From Acestrorhynchus altus (Eukaryota > Chordata > Actinopteri > Characiformes > Acestrorhynchidae): a stretch of DNA of 64,000 nt. Shown here one piece after another: positions 47,116 to 59,551 of the stretch. The stretch spans positions 10,731,135-10,795,134 of the forward strand of contig CM067509.1 of NCBI GenBank assembly GCA_034509495.1, read 5' to 3'. Each line of letters begins with the position of its first letter. The stretch's first letter is position 1. The notes beneath the pieces were generated by a model. It was not told where the DNA came from, did not search any database, and saw only the letters and a list, made by a program, of their open reading frames with translations. A program made the position numbers and the translations under genes.

Positions 47116-47717
47116 ATTATTTGTTTGTTATTTCAATGAAATTGCTCTGCGTTGATCAGATTCCAGTATTTTAGTGTTGAATATCGACAAATACCAGTCC
47201 AGTCCAATGGAGGTAGTTTCCTCTATATGTGCTGCTGTGTACAAATTGGGCAAAACCACAAAATATTATATGTATTATCTTCAGTAGAAGCAGAAAGCAG
47301 CGCATATGCTCAGTGCCTTAGCAATGCTCTACACTTCCAGAGTCAAGATCTGTTTGTGCAATAGTTGTTTTGTTGCCATTATGAAATGTGGAAATTGGGA
47401 TGGAGGATACCCTCGGTTTACCCCAAATATCTGGTAGTCAGTCCATGTGCCTCAATTCCCAAGAGCCCCACAAACTCTGAGGCTACTGATATCCATATCT
47501 GTATACAAATGTCCCAGGTTCTGTTGGACGTCATGTTTTATGGCCCTTCTGGGATGCCACTGGGGTGCTTTAGTCCATGGGCATTAGGGTAGAGGGGTGA
47601 GGTAAAGTTCAACAGCCTGAGGAAAAGCATATATTTGTAACTGATGCTCCAAATTGTGGTAATGCTTCAGTAAATTCCAATATAAATGTCAGTGACTGTT
47701 TAAGATCAGTCTTTACT

Positions 47718-47775
47718 CTACATTTACATTTGGTCATTCAGCTCTTCCCCTCATCCAGAGCAACTGACAAGTAAA
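47718..47775 (+). repeat. Dispersed fish repeat core, diverged copy
   Basis: CTACATTTACATTTGGTCATTCAGC and CATCCAGAGCAACT resemble the block at 13520-13565. Confidence 0.45.
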
Positions 47776-47890
47776 CCTGCAGCAGTAGAAGGCAAAGTGA
47801 CCAAAAATGGTCTGCAGAGAATCCAGAAGGATTCATAATCTAAAAGACAAGAGTCCAGTCCTATTCTGATCATAATCCACTAATCCACTA

Positions 47891-47891
<1 letters not shown>

Positions 47892-47951
<60 letters not shown>
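47892..47951 (+). repeat. (TG)n
   Basis: About 30 perfect TG units. Confidence 0.93.
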
Positions 47952-47952
<1 letters not shown>

Positions 47953-49573
47953 GGTGTGAGAAATGCTTATCCTGCTTAACACAGCTTGGGATGTCCCTTT
48001 CTAAACAATAACACATACACACACCACTCCAAGTCTGACCTTTCTGGGGTCAGTCTACTGCCGTGACAATGTCTATAGCAGCAGATGCTTGGAGGTCAAC
48101 CTGATTCCTGACACCCTTTGACCTCTGACTCCTCTGGTTAGTTTGCTGCTCAGATAGCACGGGGTCTGACAGATGTTTTGAGATTGTGTTTAGATATTTC
48201 ACCCTGAAGGGCTCTCCGTTGAGCTGTCATTAAATTGCATCCTATATAAAGGCATTTGACTGTGATCAACCCTCTTATGCTTAAACTCACCTGTCAAATG
48301 AACCAGCAACATCAAGTGATTAGTCTGTTCAGACCATTGGTGAGATCTTACCTTGGCAGCAACTGAAATAGTGCAGATTACATTTGATTTATTGGAGAAA
48401 ACACAGTATGTTGTTTAAATGCAGCATTGGCCTTCTCACACAATTGTAAAATACACAAAAAAGCTTTTAAATTAACACTAAATATGTGGAAAATATCATC
48501 CTCCTGACCAATCACAGACACTCTTTGGGTGTTTGTATTCATATGGTCCAAGATGGCCAATTATGTAGGTTAGGTAGAGCCACAGTAGGTTGCATTAATT
48601 GCAGTTTGGTGTTTTGTTTATGGTGTTTAAATGTAACTGGAATATTATGTTAATTTAAGTCTTTCAATTACTAGAGTAATGATTAGCTCATAATTAGGTT
48701 ATCTGGGTAAATGTTTGACTCTTGCCATTCTGGAAACTTCATTTTTTAAATAATATTCAGTTGTGCATGAAACTTTGTGAACCCCTTTCTAATCCCTTTT
48801 TTGTACATTTCCGCATAAATTTGACCTTTATCAAATTTCCACTAGATTTTCACAATTGTTTAATCATTTCTAGGCCCTGGTCAATTAGTTGTGGTGGGAA
48901 ATGTTTGATATAACCAGATATGTTTGCCCTTTAGAACCCTTGACCAATTTTGCATGATGTTTTTGTAGTTTGATGTACGTTTATTAGCCAAAAAATAAAA
49001 AAAACATATTTCCTAGGTTTCTCAAATATTTCTTAATTTGAGATATATGAAAATGGCATGTACAGTGCCCAAGTGCCGATCTCTGGTTGTAAGATTTACC
49101 ACAGAACAGGTTTGATTCTGGCTAACTGATCCCAGCTTAGATGATAATGACGCCAATCTGAGGGGTTAAAGTCAACTAGTGTCAATTGAAGTGAAAGGAA
49201 ACAGCAATCCAACCTGTGGTTGTGGTGAAGCTGTAGTGAGGTAAGCAAATGTTGCCTTGGCAGGTCAGATGTATTATATATACAGTACATGCTCAGTTCC
49301 TGTTTAGAAGGTAGACTTTGAGAATGTGAAATCCATTGAGCAGTTTTGGAGTGACAGCAGAAATGGAACATGTTCTTTGTAATGGTTCTGTTTTTTACTT
49401 CTGTTCCAGATTTAGCAGCACAGAACCTTAACTGCTTTCATAAGTCCCCAACAGAATACCCCGCAACATGATTCAGCTATGAGCACTGATGCTTTTACAG
49501 TGGAAAAGAGCCAAATAAGAATTTGTAATTAAGTTATGTTAAGCATGGCCTATTTTTTCAACTTGTGATGTAG

Positions 49574-49676
49574 ATACAGAGAGCTGGCTGAGACCATTCT
49601 GACTGATAAGAAGAAGCTGCAGGCAGAGGAGAAATGTCGCCACATCTTTCAGCACTGCAAGCTTCAGGGGTGGCAG
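49574..49676 (+). CDS. MYO16: Window exon 12: myosin converter
   Basis: One split base and 34 codons encode YRELAETILTDKKKLQAEEK followed by CRHIFQHCKLQGWQ. The RY at the junction with the previous exon completes the GFPxRxxxxEFxxRY signature. This is the converter subdomain, which turns head movement into lever-arm swing. The next intron is only 81 bp. Confidence 0.95.
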
Positions 49677-49757
49677 GTAAATACACATTTCTTTCTCTTT
49701 TCTTCCTCTCAGTAAAACACCCAAATAAATTCATGTCTGATTTTGGTCTTGCTTCAG

Positions 49758-49854
49758 ATGGGCACCAGCAAAGTGTTTCTAAGGTACTGGCAGGCCGATC
49801 ACCTGAATGACCGCTGCCACCAACTCCAAAGGAAGATTGTTACCTGCCAGAAAG
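49758..49854 (+). CDS. MYO16: Window exon 13: end of converter and start of lever arm
   Basis: It encodes MGTSKVFLRYWQADHLND then RCHQLQRKIVTCQK plus one base. GTSKVFLRYWQADHLN matches the GxTKVFFRxGxxxxLE signature that ends every myosin head. The final KIVTCQK begins the IQ motif completed in the next exon. Confidence 0.97.
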
Positions 49855-49965
49855 GTACTGGGCTAGTTTACAGTAGTCAAATTTACAAACCATTTCTTCA
49901 TAACTTTTATCTCAGTGTATAGTCTGCTTGCTAATTTCCCACGTGTATGTGCAAATGTATGGTAG

Positions 49966-50212
49966 TTGTGCGTGGTTGGTTGGTGAGGCAGCGTGTGCGT
50001 CGCAGGCTAAGTTATCAACAGAAAGAGCAGTGCAATGTGCAGCGTTTCCTGCAGGGAGCTGAAGACTTGGGCCTACGTGCTTACGACAGCCTGGTTATAC
50101 AGAACGCAGCAGATATTGCCCGGGAAAATGACCGGCTGCGGGGCCACACCAGTGCTCCACCACTTGGGGAAAGGCCTGAACCTGTGGGCAAAGAGGAAGA
50201 CTCACCCAAGAG
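49966..50212 (+). CDS. MYO16: Window exon 14: IQ motif and post-IQ helix
   Basis: It encodes VVRGWLVRQRVRRRL, which together with CQK of the previous exon forms one IQ motif (xQxxxRGxxxR) able to bind calmodulin or a light chain. I see no second IQ. The following residues (LGLRAYDSLVIQNAADIARE and then NDRLRG) are strongly typical of myosin XVI and look helical. The exon ends in an acidic, proline-containing stretch (EPVGKEEDSPKR). The last Arg is split as AG|G with the next exon. Confidence 0.96.
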
Positions 50213-52353
50213 GTAAGCAGTTATCATTATCATTGTTATTGTCAGCTGGTGCTGCCAATGACACTGGTGCTGCCAATGACACTGGTGCTGCCAATGACAC
50301 TGGACTACTGTCATATTTTCAAGACATTTATTATTATACATATCCTTGTCAATCTATGCATTACATCTAATTAATTACATATAATTGTATTTTCAACTCA
50401 TAAACACACTGTATTATTAATTTCCAATAAAAAGTCCTTATATGCAAACAAAAACAAATGTAACAAGTACATCTTTAATAAAAACATACAATTCATTCAC
50501 ATATCTAAATTCTGTAAATATATATCTCAAATTAAGAAATGTTTGAGAAACTTGGGAAATAGTTCTTCTACAGGTGTAGAAATTCTAGATAATATAATAA
50601 TACTATAATATCTATAGTAACAGTAAATGCTTTTTACTAAGGGTGTTATTTTCATCTCATGGGAGGTCTCCAGCTCTGTTTGGCTCCAGGTGTGTACAGC
50701 TCACTGTTCCCTTACCAGTGAATCTGGTTCATCATAGCCATTGAGACGCAGTGATGTCCCTGCAAAATGTATGTCTGCAGCTCTGTTTTGTCTCCTGCTT
50801 ACAGATAACGAACCGTCTGCACCGCTGCCAGATCCCTGCGATGGATGACATAATATCTCCCAAACAGGAGAACTAGAGTTTCTTAAAAAGCTACCACAAT
50901 TTATGAGGAGTTTTATGGGTTCTCCGTGTCCTTGGCAAACATCTAAAGGCATTTGCCAAAGATTGCTTGCTGCTGATGTCATTGGCAGCAGTGGCACTTG
51001 TGAGATATGTGTGTGGGGTTGCATGTATGTATTAAAGAGAATTTTGCCTATTTTCTTTTTTAGTTTGGGAAAGACTCAACCCAAATGGTAACTGTGTGGT
51101 TTCTCACCTATACTCTGTAGTATTACTATATTACAGACTTTATTCATCACAATCTACTGAAATTGCTGTCAGATACTGTTTCTCTGTCTGCTACTCTCTT
51201 TGGCTCCTGTATGTTCTTTGTTTCCGTACCATCACTTTTCAGTCAGTGAACAGATGAATGGAATAACTGTTTGACTACTAAATGCAGTGCTGCCAATCAT
51301 AGACGGATAAAGCCCTAAAGCCAGTTTGGGAATTACTTTTTAGAGTATTAAGTTCCTATACCACCGCCCCCCCCCACACACACACACACTTCTCTGAGGA
51401 CCAACAGATGGCAATACCAGATTAAAGGGAGCGTATCAAACACCAGTGTACATATATCATGCCATGCTAGTGAAAGCTGTTTGGTGTGTAATTAACAAAG
51501 GAGCCATTTAGCACTTAATTTTTATCCTTTGCCGCTGGGCTCCACTGAACACTGCTGGCTGTGTTATTCAATACTTCTCATAAATGGGACCACAGTTAAA
51601 GCAGACACCAGGCTTTTAATGAGTGATATCGCGCTGAAATCTTCTAGTTAGTGAGATGCTCTCTCCAGCTGCCCACTGAAACCTGTGCTGCTCTTCGACA
51701 TGCCAGATTTGTCCGGTCAGCTTGATATTCCGGTATTGATTTTACAGAGGCTAATGCTGACCTTGCCTCATTTAGCAGCTGGTTAGCACTTTTCCTTCCT
51801 GTAGCACATGGTGAGAGGGCATGTGGTTACCACTCCTGAAGGAAACAGAAAAAGAAATTGAGTCTCTCAGTTGATGCTCAGTTGGACTAAATGCACTGAG
51901 AATAAATTACACAATTAATAAAATAAGCAACTAAGCAAGTACATTGATTTATTTGCTGATTACAGACAGAAGACTTATTGATCTCAAGCTTATGCTGAAA
52001 TATTAACCAGAAACCCTTGCTTGGTTATCTGGAGAGCTACCCTCCTGCAACCTTCCTCTTCAACCTCATTCAGCTAATCAAGTACTCTTGAAGGCCATAA
52101 TGAGAGACATCAGGTCTGTGTGGATTAGAGTTAAATGCTAAATGCTAAATGCTGCAGAGAGTCCCTTTCCAGAAGCACTGTTGATGAACATCTGACATGA
52201 ACATTGAATGCAGAATATAATGTCATCCAAATGCTAGGGGAACTGTGAGTAATGTGGTATTAGTAGAGGGAACTGAGGAACAGTGTTGCAGTACAAGCAT
52301 TCATTAATTTCATTCATTGGCACAAACATACTCCTCTGTTTTTTTGCTCTCAG
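50213..52353 (+). other. Intron 14
   Basis: It begins with three copies of an 18-bp unit at 50250-50303. A short C-run and CA stretch lies at 51366-51390. Nothing else is recognised. Confidence 0.6.
50250..50303 (+). repeat. 18-bp unit, three perfect copies
   Basis: TGGTGCTGCCAATGACAC is repeated three times head to tail, about 40 bases after the donor of exon 14. The unit is a multiple of three and stays open in one frame (GAANDT), but it is downstream of a clear donor. Confidence 0.85.
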
Positions 52354-52724
52354 GCCTGTGGAGAAGAGTGGGCGGATGAATGATGCAGCAGGCCGTGGCG
52401 GGAGCCGGACGCCAAGACACTTCCGCTCCAGCTCAGTGCCTATCCCCCTTGCCATGGATAATTTGGTACATTCCGGTTTTGGGCCATCAATCAAAGCAGC
52501 CCTACAAACAATGACCCACACCAGTGAGGAGGGGGGTGGTGGAGGGCTGTCGTCACCACGGAAACAGCCTCCTCCCAAACCTAAAAGGGACCCCAACACA
52601 CGTCTAAGTGCATCTTATGAGGCAGTGAGTGCTGGCCTGAGCATTGCTCCCAAAGACAGTCCAATCGAAGGACAAGGCTCACCTTCTGGAAGCCCCCCTA
52701 AAACACAGCTCTCTCCCACAGACC
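52354..52724 (+). CDS. MYO16: Window exon 15: NYAP-homology tail, first PPPKPKR motif
   Basis: It encodes 123 codons of low-complexity tail. It opens with RPVEKSGRMNDAAGRGGSR and contains a serine-rich segment (RSSSVPIP). The core motif QPPPKPKRDPNTRLSASYEA lies at 52562-52621. This is the NYAP-homology element, whose tyrosine is a Src-family kinase substrate in NYAP proteins. The end is rich in Ser and Pro (PSGSPPKTQLSPTD). The acceptor is CTCTCAG and the donor is C|GTACGT. It is followed by a short 202-bp intron and a second copy of the motif. Confidence 0.95.
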
Positions 52725-52926
52725 GTACGTATCCACATTACAGTATACAATATAGTGATTCAGCTACTTTGTATGTTTATATCAATTTTCATAACCTAAT
52801 GTAATGCAATCTCCACCTTTTATCCAATGAATTGTGTGACAGTAAAGCATTTTACAAGCCTTTAATAAATGCATGATAAAAAGTCTTCTATTATTCTCTC
52901 TGTATTTTGTCCCTCTCTTCCTCCAG

Positions 52927-54099
52927 CTCTCTCAAAACCTCGTCCTCACAGTGATGATTACAGCACTATGAAGAAGATCCCCCCTCCTAAACCTAAGCGC
53001 AGCCCCAACACTAAGCTGACAGGCTCATATGAGGAGATCTCAGCGCCTGCTCCCATGCGCCCCACTGACATGAAGCTAGCTTGTCTGGCACGTGGAGGGC
53101 ATCTCCTTGGCCTGGTGCAGCGGGCTGCCTCTGAGGACAGCCCACACTCAGCCATGCTCACCTTGCGCCCTGGCCAGGATGATGAGGATGTCTATATAGA
53201 AATGGTGGGTGCCTGGAAGGCTTTGAGCCGAACCGAATCCCGCAGCCCAGAGCAGGGGGAGGCTGTTTATGAGGAAATGAAGTACTACCCTCCTGAGGAC
53301 GGATTAGTCGTCCCACCAACAAAGTCTGAGGTATGTGAGTCTGCTCCTCTAACACCTCAGATGCTGGAAGCCAAACGACCGGTTGCACTCTTGGACCACC
53401 CTAACATGCTGGTGGGGCGACAGCAGAGCAAGGATGGGACAGCTTGTGACATTCCGGCTCCTTTCCCCAATCTTCTACCCCACAGACCCCCACTGCTGGT
53501 CTTTCCTCCATCTCCAGTCACCTGCTCTCCAGCCTCAGACGAATCACCTCTCACCCCTCTGGAGGTCAAGAAGCTCCCAGTCTTTGAAACCAACCTAAAT
53601 TACTCCAGCCAGGATGGTGGTAGCCCACTATCACCCCAGTACACCCGCCAGCGAGCTGACTCATCCCCAAGTCTCTCAATTCTTATGCCAGACAAATCCA
53701 CTCCACCATTGACTCCACCTCCTCCACCGCCAGTCCCACCCACTGTCCCTCCTCCTCCATATCGACCACCGTCACACTTCCCTTTCCCCCCTGAAGCCAA
53801 CTTTCTGGCCCTGACCCGCGCCGCCTCGGTTGCCAGCACAGACTCCTCCAAACCGTCCCATAAAGGGAGTCATGGTTTAGCGGAGACGCCCCCAGCTAGT
53901 GCAAAACCTCCTTACTCCCCGGTGAAGTCGTCCCGTCCAGAGCCACGCAGGGCTCACTCTTGCTCGTCTTCACCTTTGCTCTTCAATCCGGCCAATGGAA
54001 GACCTCTCACCAGCCCACTGGATGAGCTCAACACACTCTTCAGTTCAGGCCGCAGCTTGCTACGCAAATCCACCACCGGGAGGAAAATTAGAGACAGTG
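52927..54099 (+). CDS. MYO16: Window exon 16: large NYAP-homology tail exon with YxxM sites
   Basis: This 1173-base exon (390 codons plus split bases) is the main tail. In order it has a second NYAP motif (KIPPPKPKRSPNTKLTGSYE, tyrosine at 53028-53030); two YxxM motifs, YIEM (53193-53204) and YEEM (53268-53279), the consensus for p85 SH2 binding; a block CDIPAPFPNLLPHRPPLLVF and SPASDESPLTPLEVKKLPV, which is highly conserved in myosin XVI; a poly-proline run (PPPPPPVPPTVPPPP near 53725-53770) suited to SH3 or profilin binding; and a basic end (RSLLRKSTTGRKIRDS). No frameshift or stop is seen. Reading through the donor would add only about 21 codons before a stop at 54162-54164. Confidence 0.97.
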
Positions 54100-56406
54100 G
54101 TGAGTCAACCAGTGTGTGTGTACGTGTTCTCAGTGAAAACACCTGCAAGCTGAAACAATTATAGAGCATCACACAAGACACACAAGGTCTGTTCCAGAGG
54201 TCTGGTTCATTTAAAGGCATTTCCCAGCATCATTAGACACTTTTATTGAGAAAGCACTTCCTGTCGCACTGGTTTCGCTCCTTTTATTGAAAGCCAGATC
54301 CTGCGTTCTGAAAACATCAACTTATTGTTGATTAAAAATATAAATGTACGCAAACACTGTAAAAAAGCCATGTGCCTGTTGAGAAACCATAAAACTAAAG
54401 TCAATGGGCCAGAGGCTTGGCCATTTGCTTCATCTGCTGTGGGAAAGTAGTGTTACCACACTGCAACAGCCATGTACAAACCCTGCCATCAAACTCAGCT
54501 AGACTGCTGAACTGCTGCTGCCATTGGTCTCCCAAACACACATCCAAAAAAAGCCCAAATGGTGGTGAAGTCTGTATGAGGCTGCATGGGTCTCTTGCTA
54601 ATTTTGAGTTATAGTGAGGTTGCTTAATGGCACAATGAAACTGACATTTTAATAATTAAAATACAAAACAACTCTCTGAGATAACAGACTGCTCTAACAA
54701 TAACATAGTATGCAGTGTGTCTTATGAAGCGGGGGTGAATTCAAGAGTTTGTTCTCATGCTGAGCAGAACCCACAGTCTCCCCCTCCCCCTCTTAACCTT
54801 TGTATTTAATTAAAGATGCTTTAGCCCCATGCTGCTCCCATCACATGGATTTATGAGCATCGGTTCACCACGTCCCTGACCACGCCTTGGCTTCCCTCCC
54901 TGTATGCATATGTGTGTGTGGGAGTTTCAGAATGTTAGAAAACCACAAAAACCAAACACCCCTCACCCTAAATGTCTATGCACATCCTTGCTTATATATT
55001 TGTGTGTGTGTGTGTGAGTTTAGCACCTAGCATTTTTATGCTTGGTTATTATGATGCTTCAGTTAATTTCAAGCTACTTCCTATATGCAGATCATATGCT
55101 TAGAACCTGAATTGTTACAGGTAATGACAGAAGCATGAGCACATGTGTACATACTGCATATACAACAGCTAAAAATATTGATTGTGGTTTTAGTAAAGAA
55201 CTCTACAGGTATATTGAGGCTTTGTTGCTGATGTATTGCTTGTTGATAAAACAAGATCAGTATTTTTTGTGTAATTAATATTTTTATTGGTCTAATTCTT
55301 AAATATAACTAGATTATACATGTCATTAATACTCACATATTTCAGTAGTATTTACATACTCAATGTTTACATGTTCATATTAAATGCATATGCATATTTA
55401 CTTGATCTTGCTGTAAAAGGAGTTTTATACACTACTATAAACTGTTCTGTTTTTGGTGCTGTTTAGCCCATTGTTTTATGTTCTATAGAGAACAAGAGAT
55501 TCCTATTGTATTTGAGCATTCATTGAGTAATTGAGTTCATTGAGTCATCATCATTCCATATAGAGACAATTGTCTTTACTAAAAAAAAACAGTTCCCCTC
55601 TTTTTAGATATGAAGCACCTCTAGGGAGCAGTGAAAATATTAAACTGCTTTTAGTGTTTGAAATCAATGAAACTTGGTTTATTTTACATGTTTATGTACA
55701 TGTTTGTTAGTCATGTAGATTGTCTGACTTCGCTGTCAAATGACTGTGTGAATTCATTCGATCATTTTGAGTGATTTAAGGACTAATTTGACACAGATTG
55801 TACATAATCTTAATTAAGACTAAATTTAATCCATGTCTGGAATATCAGCCCTAAATTTAATCAATGACCCGTCTTTAACATCATTGCTCTTCATATTTTT
55901 TATCACTGATAACAATAATAATTTAGCTATAATTGGTATTTACTAGTATACTAGCCATAAAAAGTTACTGGTCCAGTATAGCCCAGAAATTACGTATCGG
56001 TCTGTCCCAGCATTATATCCAAAGACTGATTCATATTGCACTTCATATAGAATGCTCTGAGTGCCCAAGCATATCACATGTTAAGGTAGCCATCTAAACT
56101 ATGAAGGTATAAACTCTATAAGGGTTTACTACAACACATGTGAGACCTCCAGAGGTGCTCTGTTTTTCTACTACTATTTTCGCTTCCTGTGTGAGTGTCC
56201 AATAAATGAACATGAGCATGAAAATCTGGGCTCAGCCCCCCCAACCCAAAATGGAGAGATGGTGCACAGGGGGTATTAGCACAATTCCCATGAATATTGT
56301 ATGAGCAGGAGATGATGTAGCTATGAAATATTAAATATCGAAGTCTCCCATTCTGCTGACGAGTATGGGTCATTCCATTGCCAAGTGTGTGAGATTCCCA
56401 TGAGGA

Positions 56407-56476
<70 letters not shown>

Positions 56477-57728
56477 GTGTGTGTGTGTGTGTGTGCATGC
56501 GTGCGTTTGTTTGCTAAGATAAATGTGTGTGACACCAAAGCAAGGGAAATGACTCCTTGAATTACTGTCCATGTGTGCATGTTAATCGCCACAACATATG
56601 TGTCATCATCGTCAAGCTGTTTTAAAGCATGTATCATCATACAAGCCTATTGTCACTGTGTTTCTCACACAGCCGGGCACATTCTCTGAAGCTATGGTAC
56701 ACTCAATTATTACAAAATATGCACCTGTCTTCTTCTGCAACATCTGAAAGCATGTCAAATATCCCGCTCTACTGTGTGCATCCTCACTAGCATGGGCACG
56801 TTTTGCATTATGCAGTATTTGTCTTTATTGGACAGCACTAGTGTATTCCCAGTTGATCTTTCTTTATGAATAGCTATGTTCATTTTGATGTCTGTCAGTG
56901 AAGCCTACAGGGAGAAGACCAGCAGAGAGCTGGGAGGAGCTTCGGACAATGCTTAGGTTCACCTCCTGCTTCATTAATGATATTATCTGTCAATCATGTT
57001 GAGTGAAAGGAGTTTCCTGTGAGGTGTCTTGTTCCATGCCATGTGTGATCCCTTTTGGATTTAAGTGAGGTTTATTTGACCTTTAATGGACATGAAGGCT
57101 ACAGGTAATTAGTAGTAAGAATCCATTTCTCTGATACCAACTCTGTAAGAATATCCTTTGACAAAACCTTTACAGAATGCTGTTGATCATGAAATCGTCA
57201 GGTTAAACAGTAATAGATGTCTCTATGTTACCCAATGTGTCAAGTGTAGACCTTGTTTGGACCTCCAGTTGTTGCTGAATTAGAGGTCACAGGAGCTGCC
57301 TGAGAGCATGCTGTAATGGAAACAGGGCTGATGGCAGTGTTTTGAAGGGGCAGCTGACCTCGGTGCTAAATCCATCTTGGTGGCGGTCACATCCAAGCAG
57401 GGCCGCATGCCGCACGGCTTAACGCCAGCCCCTCCTGCTTCCGCTGCTTTCTGCTTTTAGTGTCACCATGGGACCCCCATCAGTTGTGCAGCTGCTGCTG
57501 ACCAGGCCCTGTGTGGCTAGAGGTGGCAGGTGTTAGCTCGCATTCCACATGCTTCCGGCCATCGTATCACCCTTATCATGTCACGTATGTGCTGAGAGTG
57601 AGGTCACAAAGGTCACTGTTTTGACTGGTCGATATATCACAGGTTGCAGGTGATTTTTTATGTGGGTTTTTTTTTTTTTTTTATAACTCTTGATGATCAG
57701 TTGTTGATCATTTCTTTCTTTACTACAG
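54100..57728 (+). other. Intron 16
   Basis: The only clear structure is a long (TG)n run at 56411-56494. The rest is AT-rich DNA without a recognised repeat. The acceptor end has a poly-T stretch at 57667-57682, 45 bases upstream of exon 17. Confidence 0.6.
56411..56494 (+). repeat. Long (TG)n in intron 16
   Basis: About 40 TG units with one GC interruption near 56472. Confidence 0.93.
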
Positions 57729-57881
57729 GTTTTTCCAACTCCAACATGAACCTGCCTGGAAGAGACGAACAAGGTCCCACCTCCTCATCTCCACAGCTGC
57801 AGGACAAGAATGCCAATAACCACACCTCACCCAACTCCCCCAGTCCTGCTCCCATTGAGAATGGAAATCAGATTTCGAACG
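57729..57881 (+). CDS. MYO16: Window exon 17: tail exon, Asn/Ser/Pro rich
   Basis: Two split bases, 50 codons and one base encode GFSNSNMNLPGRDEQ at the start and QDKNANNHTSPNSPSPAPIE then NGNQISN at the end. The spaced pattern NMN..RD..QD-NANNH..ENGN-ISN agrees with what I know of the myosin XVI tail between the NYAP region and the C-terminus. No known domain is present. Retaining the following intron would end the protein after about eight more residues. Confidence 0.9.
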
Positions 57882-59067
57882 GTAACAATAGCATGGTGAT
57901 AGGGTAGCTGGGCTGTCTGAGCACAGACAGGTACTGGAACACACCATTTGAAAAAATTGCTCAGTCGTAGGGAATCTATACTCCAAAATCTATGGAATAG
58001 CTGAAATGTGGAGCACATCTTGTAGAAAGTCCAGCATACGCTGTGTTCAAATACTGAATGAATACATAACCCTTCAGTATAGGATTTCATTACAATGATT
58101 ATTAAAGCCTTTATTCATCCTTACCAACCCTGTAGTTGGTAAGACAGGCTGCTATTTAATTTATTATTAGACAACAAGGATCTAAGTAACTTTTCTCAAG
58201 ACTAGTTAAGTGCAAGTAAGGAACAACCAATTAATTTTCTTGCAGCCTGAATTAATTATTTTGGTCACCTGAAATGTAATTAATTTGTAGTGTTGGGACC
58301 AATATTAAGACAAATTAATTTCTCCAAGTTATTTTTAATAACACGGTAATGAGCAGCCAGTTATAAGGTAATGACTAGATATGGTTTAATAACACCATCA
58401 TAATTAACACCTAAACGTTATGATGTATATACCACAAATAAACGTTCTCTGTAAAACATTTGGCCTTATAACCCTTAATAACACTGTATAAAAGGCCATT
58501 GTAATGCCCCTATATTGAAATAAAAAATACCACCAATATCCACTGAGGAGCAGACTAGTCAACCATGTGTATAAACAGTGTATACAAACTGCCCTTCAGC
58601 AAGGCTTAGGACCTGGCAGAGTCCAATGAATAATCATAATGGTGACAAATGCAGGATTTATGCCTATTAGGCAAATACACAGATTAATTATGAAAGGAAA
58701 GTCCAGTCCTCAGTGATCTTCGGCCTGGGGGATATGTTTACTCAGTCACATGTTCAGCCAGCTTAACCTTGGCCCAGCTGACCATGACACACAGAGGAGC
58801 CAAGAGTGATGGAGAGTGAATGGGTGGATGGAAGAAATAGGGAGAAAAGTGGCTGAGAGAGAGGAAACGTGGCAGAATGAGGGCAGGAACAGGGAGACAG
58901 TGAATGGAAGAGTGAGTGTTGAGCACATCCAGAGTGGGGTTGGTGGGCAGACATGGGGAAATGAAGTGAGCTGACCCAAAAGCTATCAGTGAGACAGTGT
59001 GTGTGATTAGCGTGAAAGACTCTGTAGTTGATAAAGTGCTCTAAGAGCCATCAGTCCAGCCAGAATT

Positions 59068-59069
<2 letters not shown>

Positions 59070-59102
<33 letters not shown>
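59070..59102 (+). repeat. (CT)n
   Basis: Perfect dinucleotide run in intron 17. Confidence 0.9.
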
Positions 59103-59109
<7 letters not shown>

Positions 59110-59551
59110 AAACACTTACTCCATCTTTTGCGCTTGCCTTTGTGTCTTTAGTGAGACTAATATGTCTCAGGGTGAGGTGGTGGCTTCTCCAGCCTGAGAT
59201 TCATGAATCCAGAGAAAAATTAATGACTGTGAGAAAGATCCTGATACATGAGACTTTTTAAAACCGTGTCACGATGGGTTTCTATTTGCCCACAGTAAGT
59301 GTTAAGATTAGCATCCTAAATTCCATAATTACTACCACTAATTAGTTCTGTATGCTCTGATTGTAGCCCTTTAACCTCCTAAGCTCTACTTAACAAAACT
59401 CACTTCTACTTTTGCACTAATCTTCACGTAATTACTAAAAAATAGTCATTTAGTTTTTCAAGTTAAAAGTTTCAATTTTCAAGTTAAAAGTGTCAAAGTT
59501 TGTGTCTTACTAAAAAAGTTTGATAGAGTATATTTTTACTGACTAGAATCT

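Larger units (their letters stand above)
32598..49573 (+). other. Intron 11: 17-kb transposon-rich intron
   Basis: This is the largest intron. From left to right it holds a MITE at about 33085-33290, nested Tc1 elements at 34740-36742, a (GA)n(GATA)n run at 37361-37442, dispersed repeats at 37790-38560, a Tc1 relic at about 39450-40250, a Tc1 element with long inverted repeats at 41157-42560, (TG)n at 43246-43325, a 62-bp minisatellite at about 44575-44890, a dispersed repeat at 45083-45250, (TG)n at 45698-45909, a SINE-like copy at 46488-46725, a foldback at 46957-47115 and (TG)n at 47892-47951. No host exon is seen. Confidence 0.7.

Noticed and set aside
56116..56640. 174-codon minus-strand ORF
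   Set aside because: Its core is the (TG)n run read as Thr-His repeats; the flanks have no recognisable domain.
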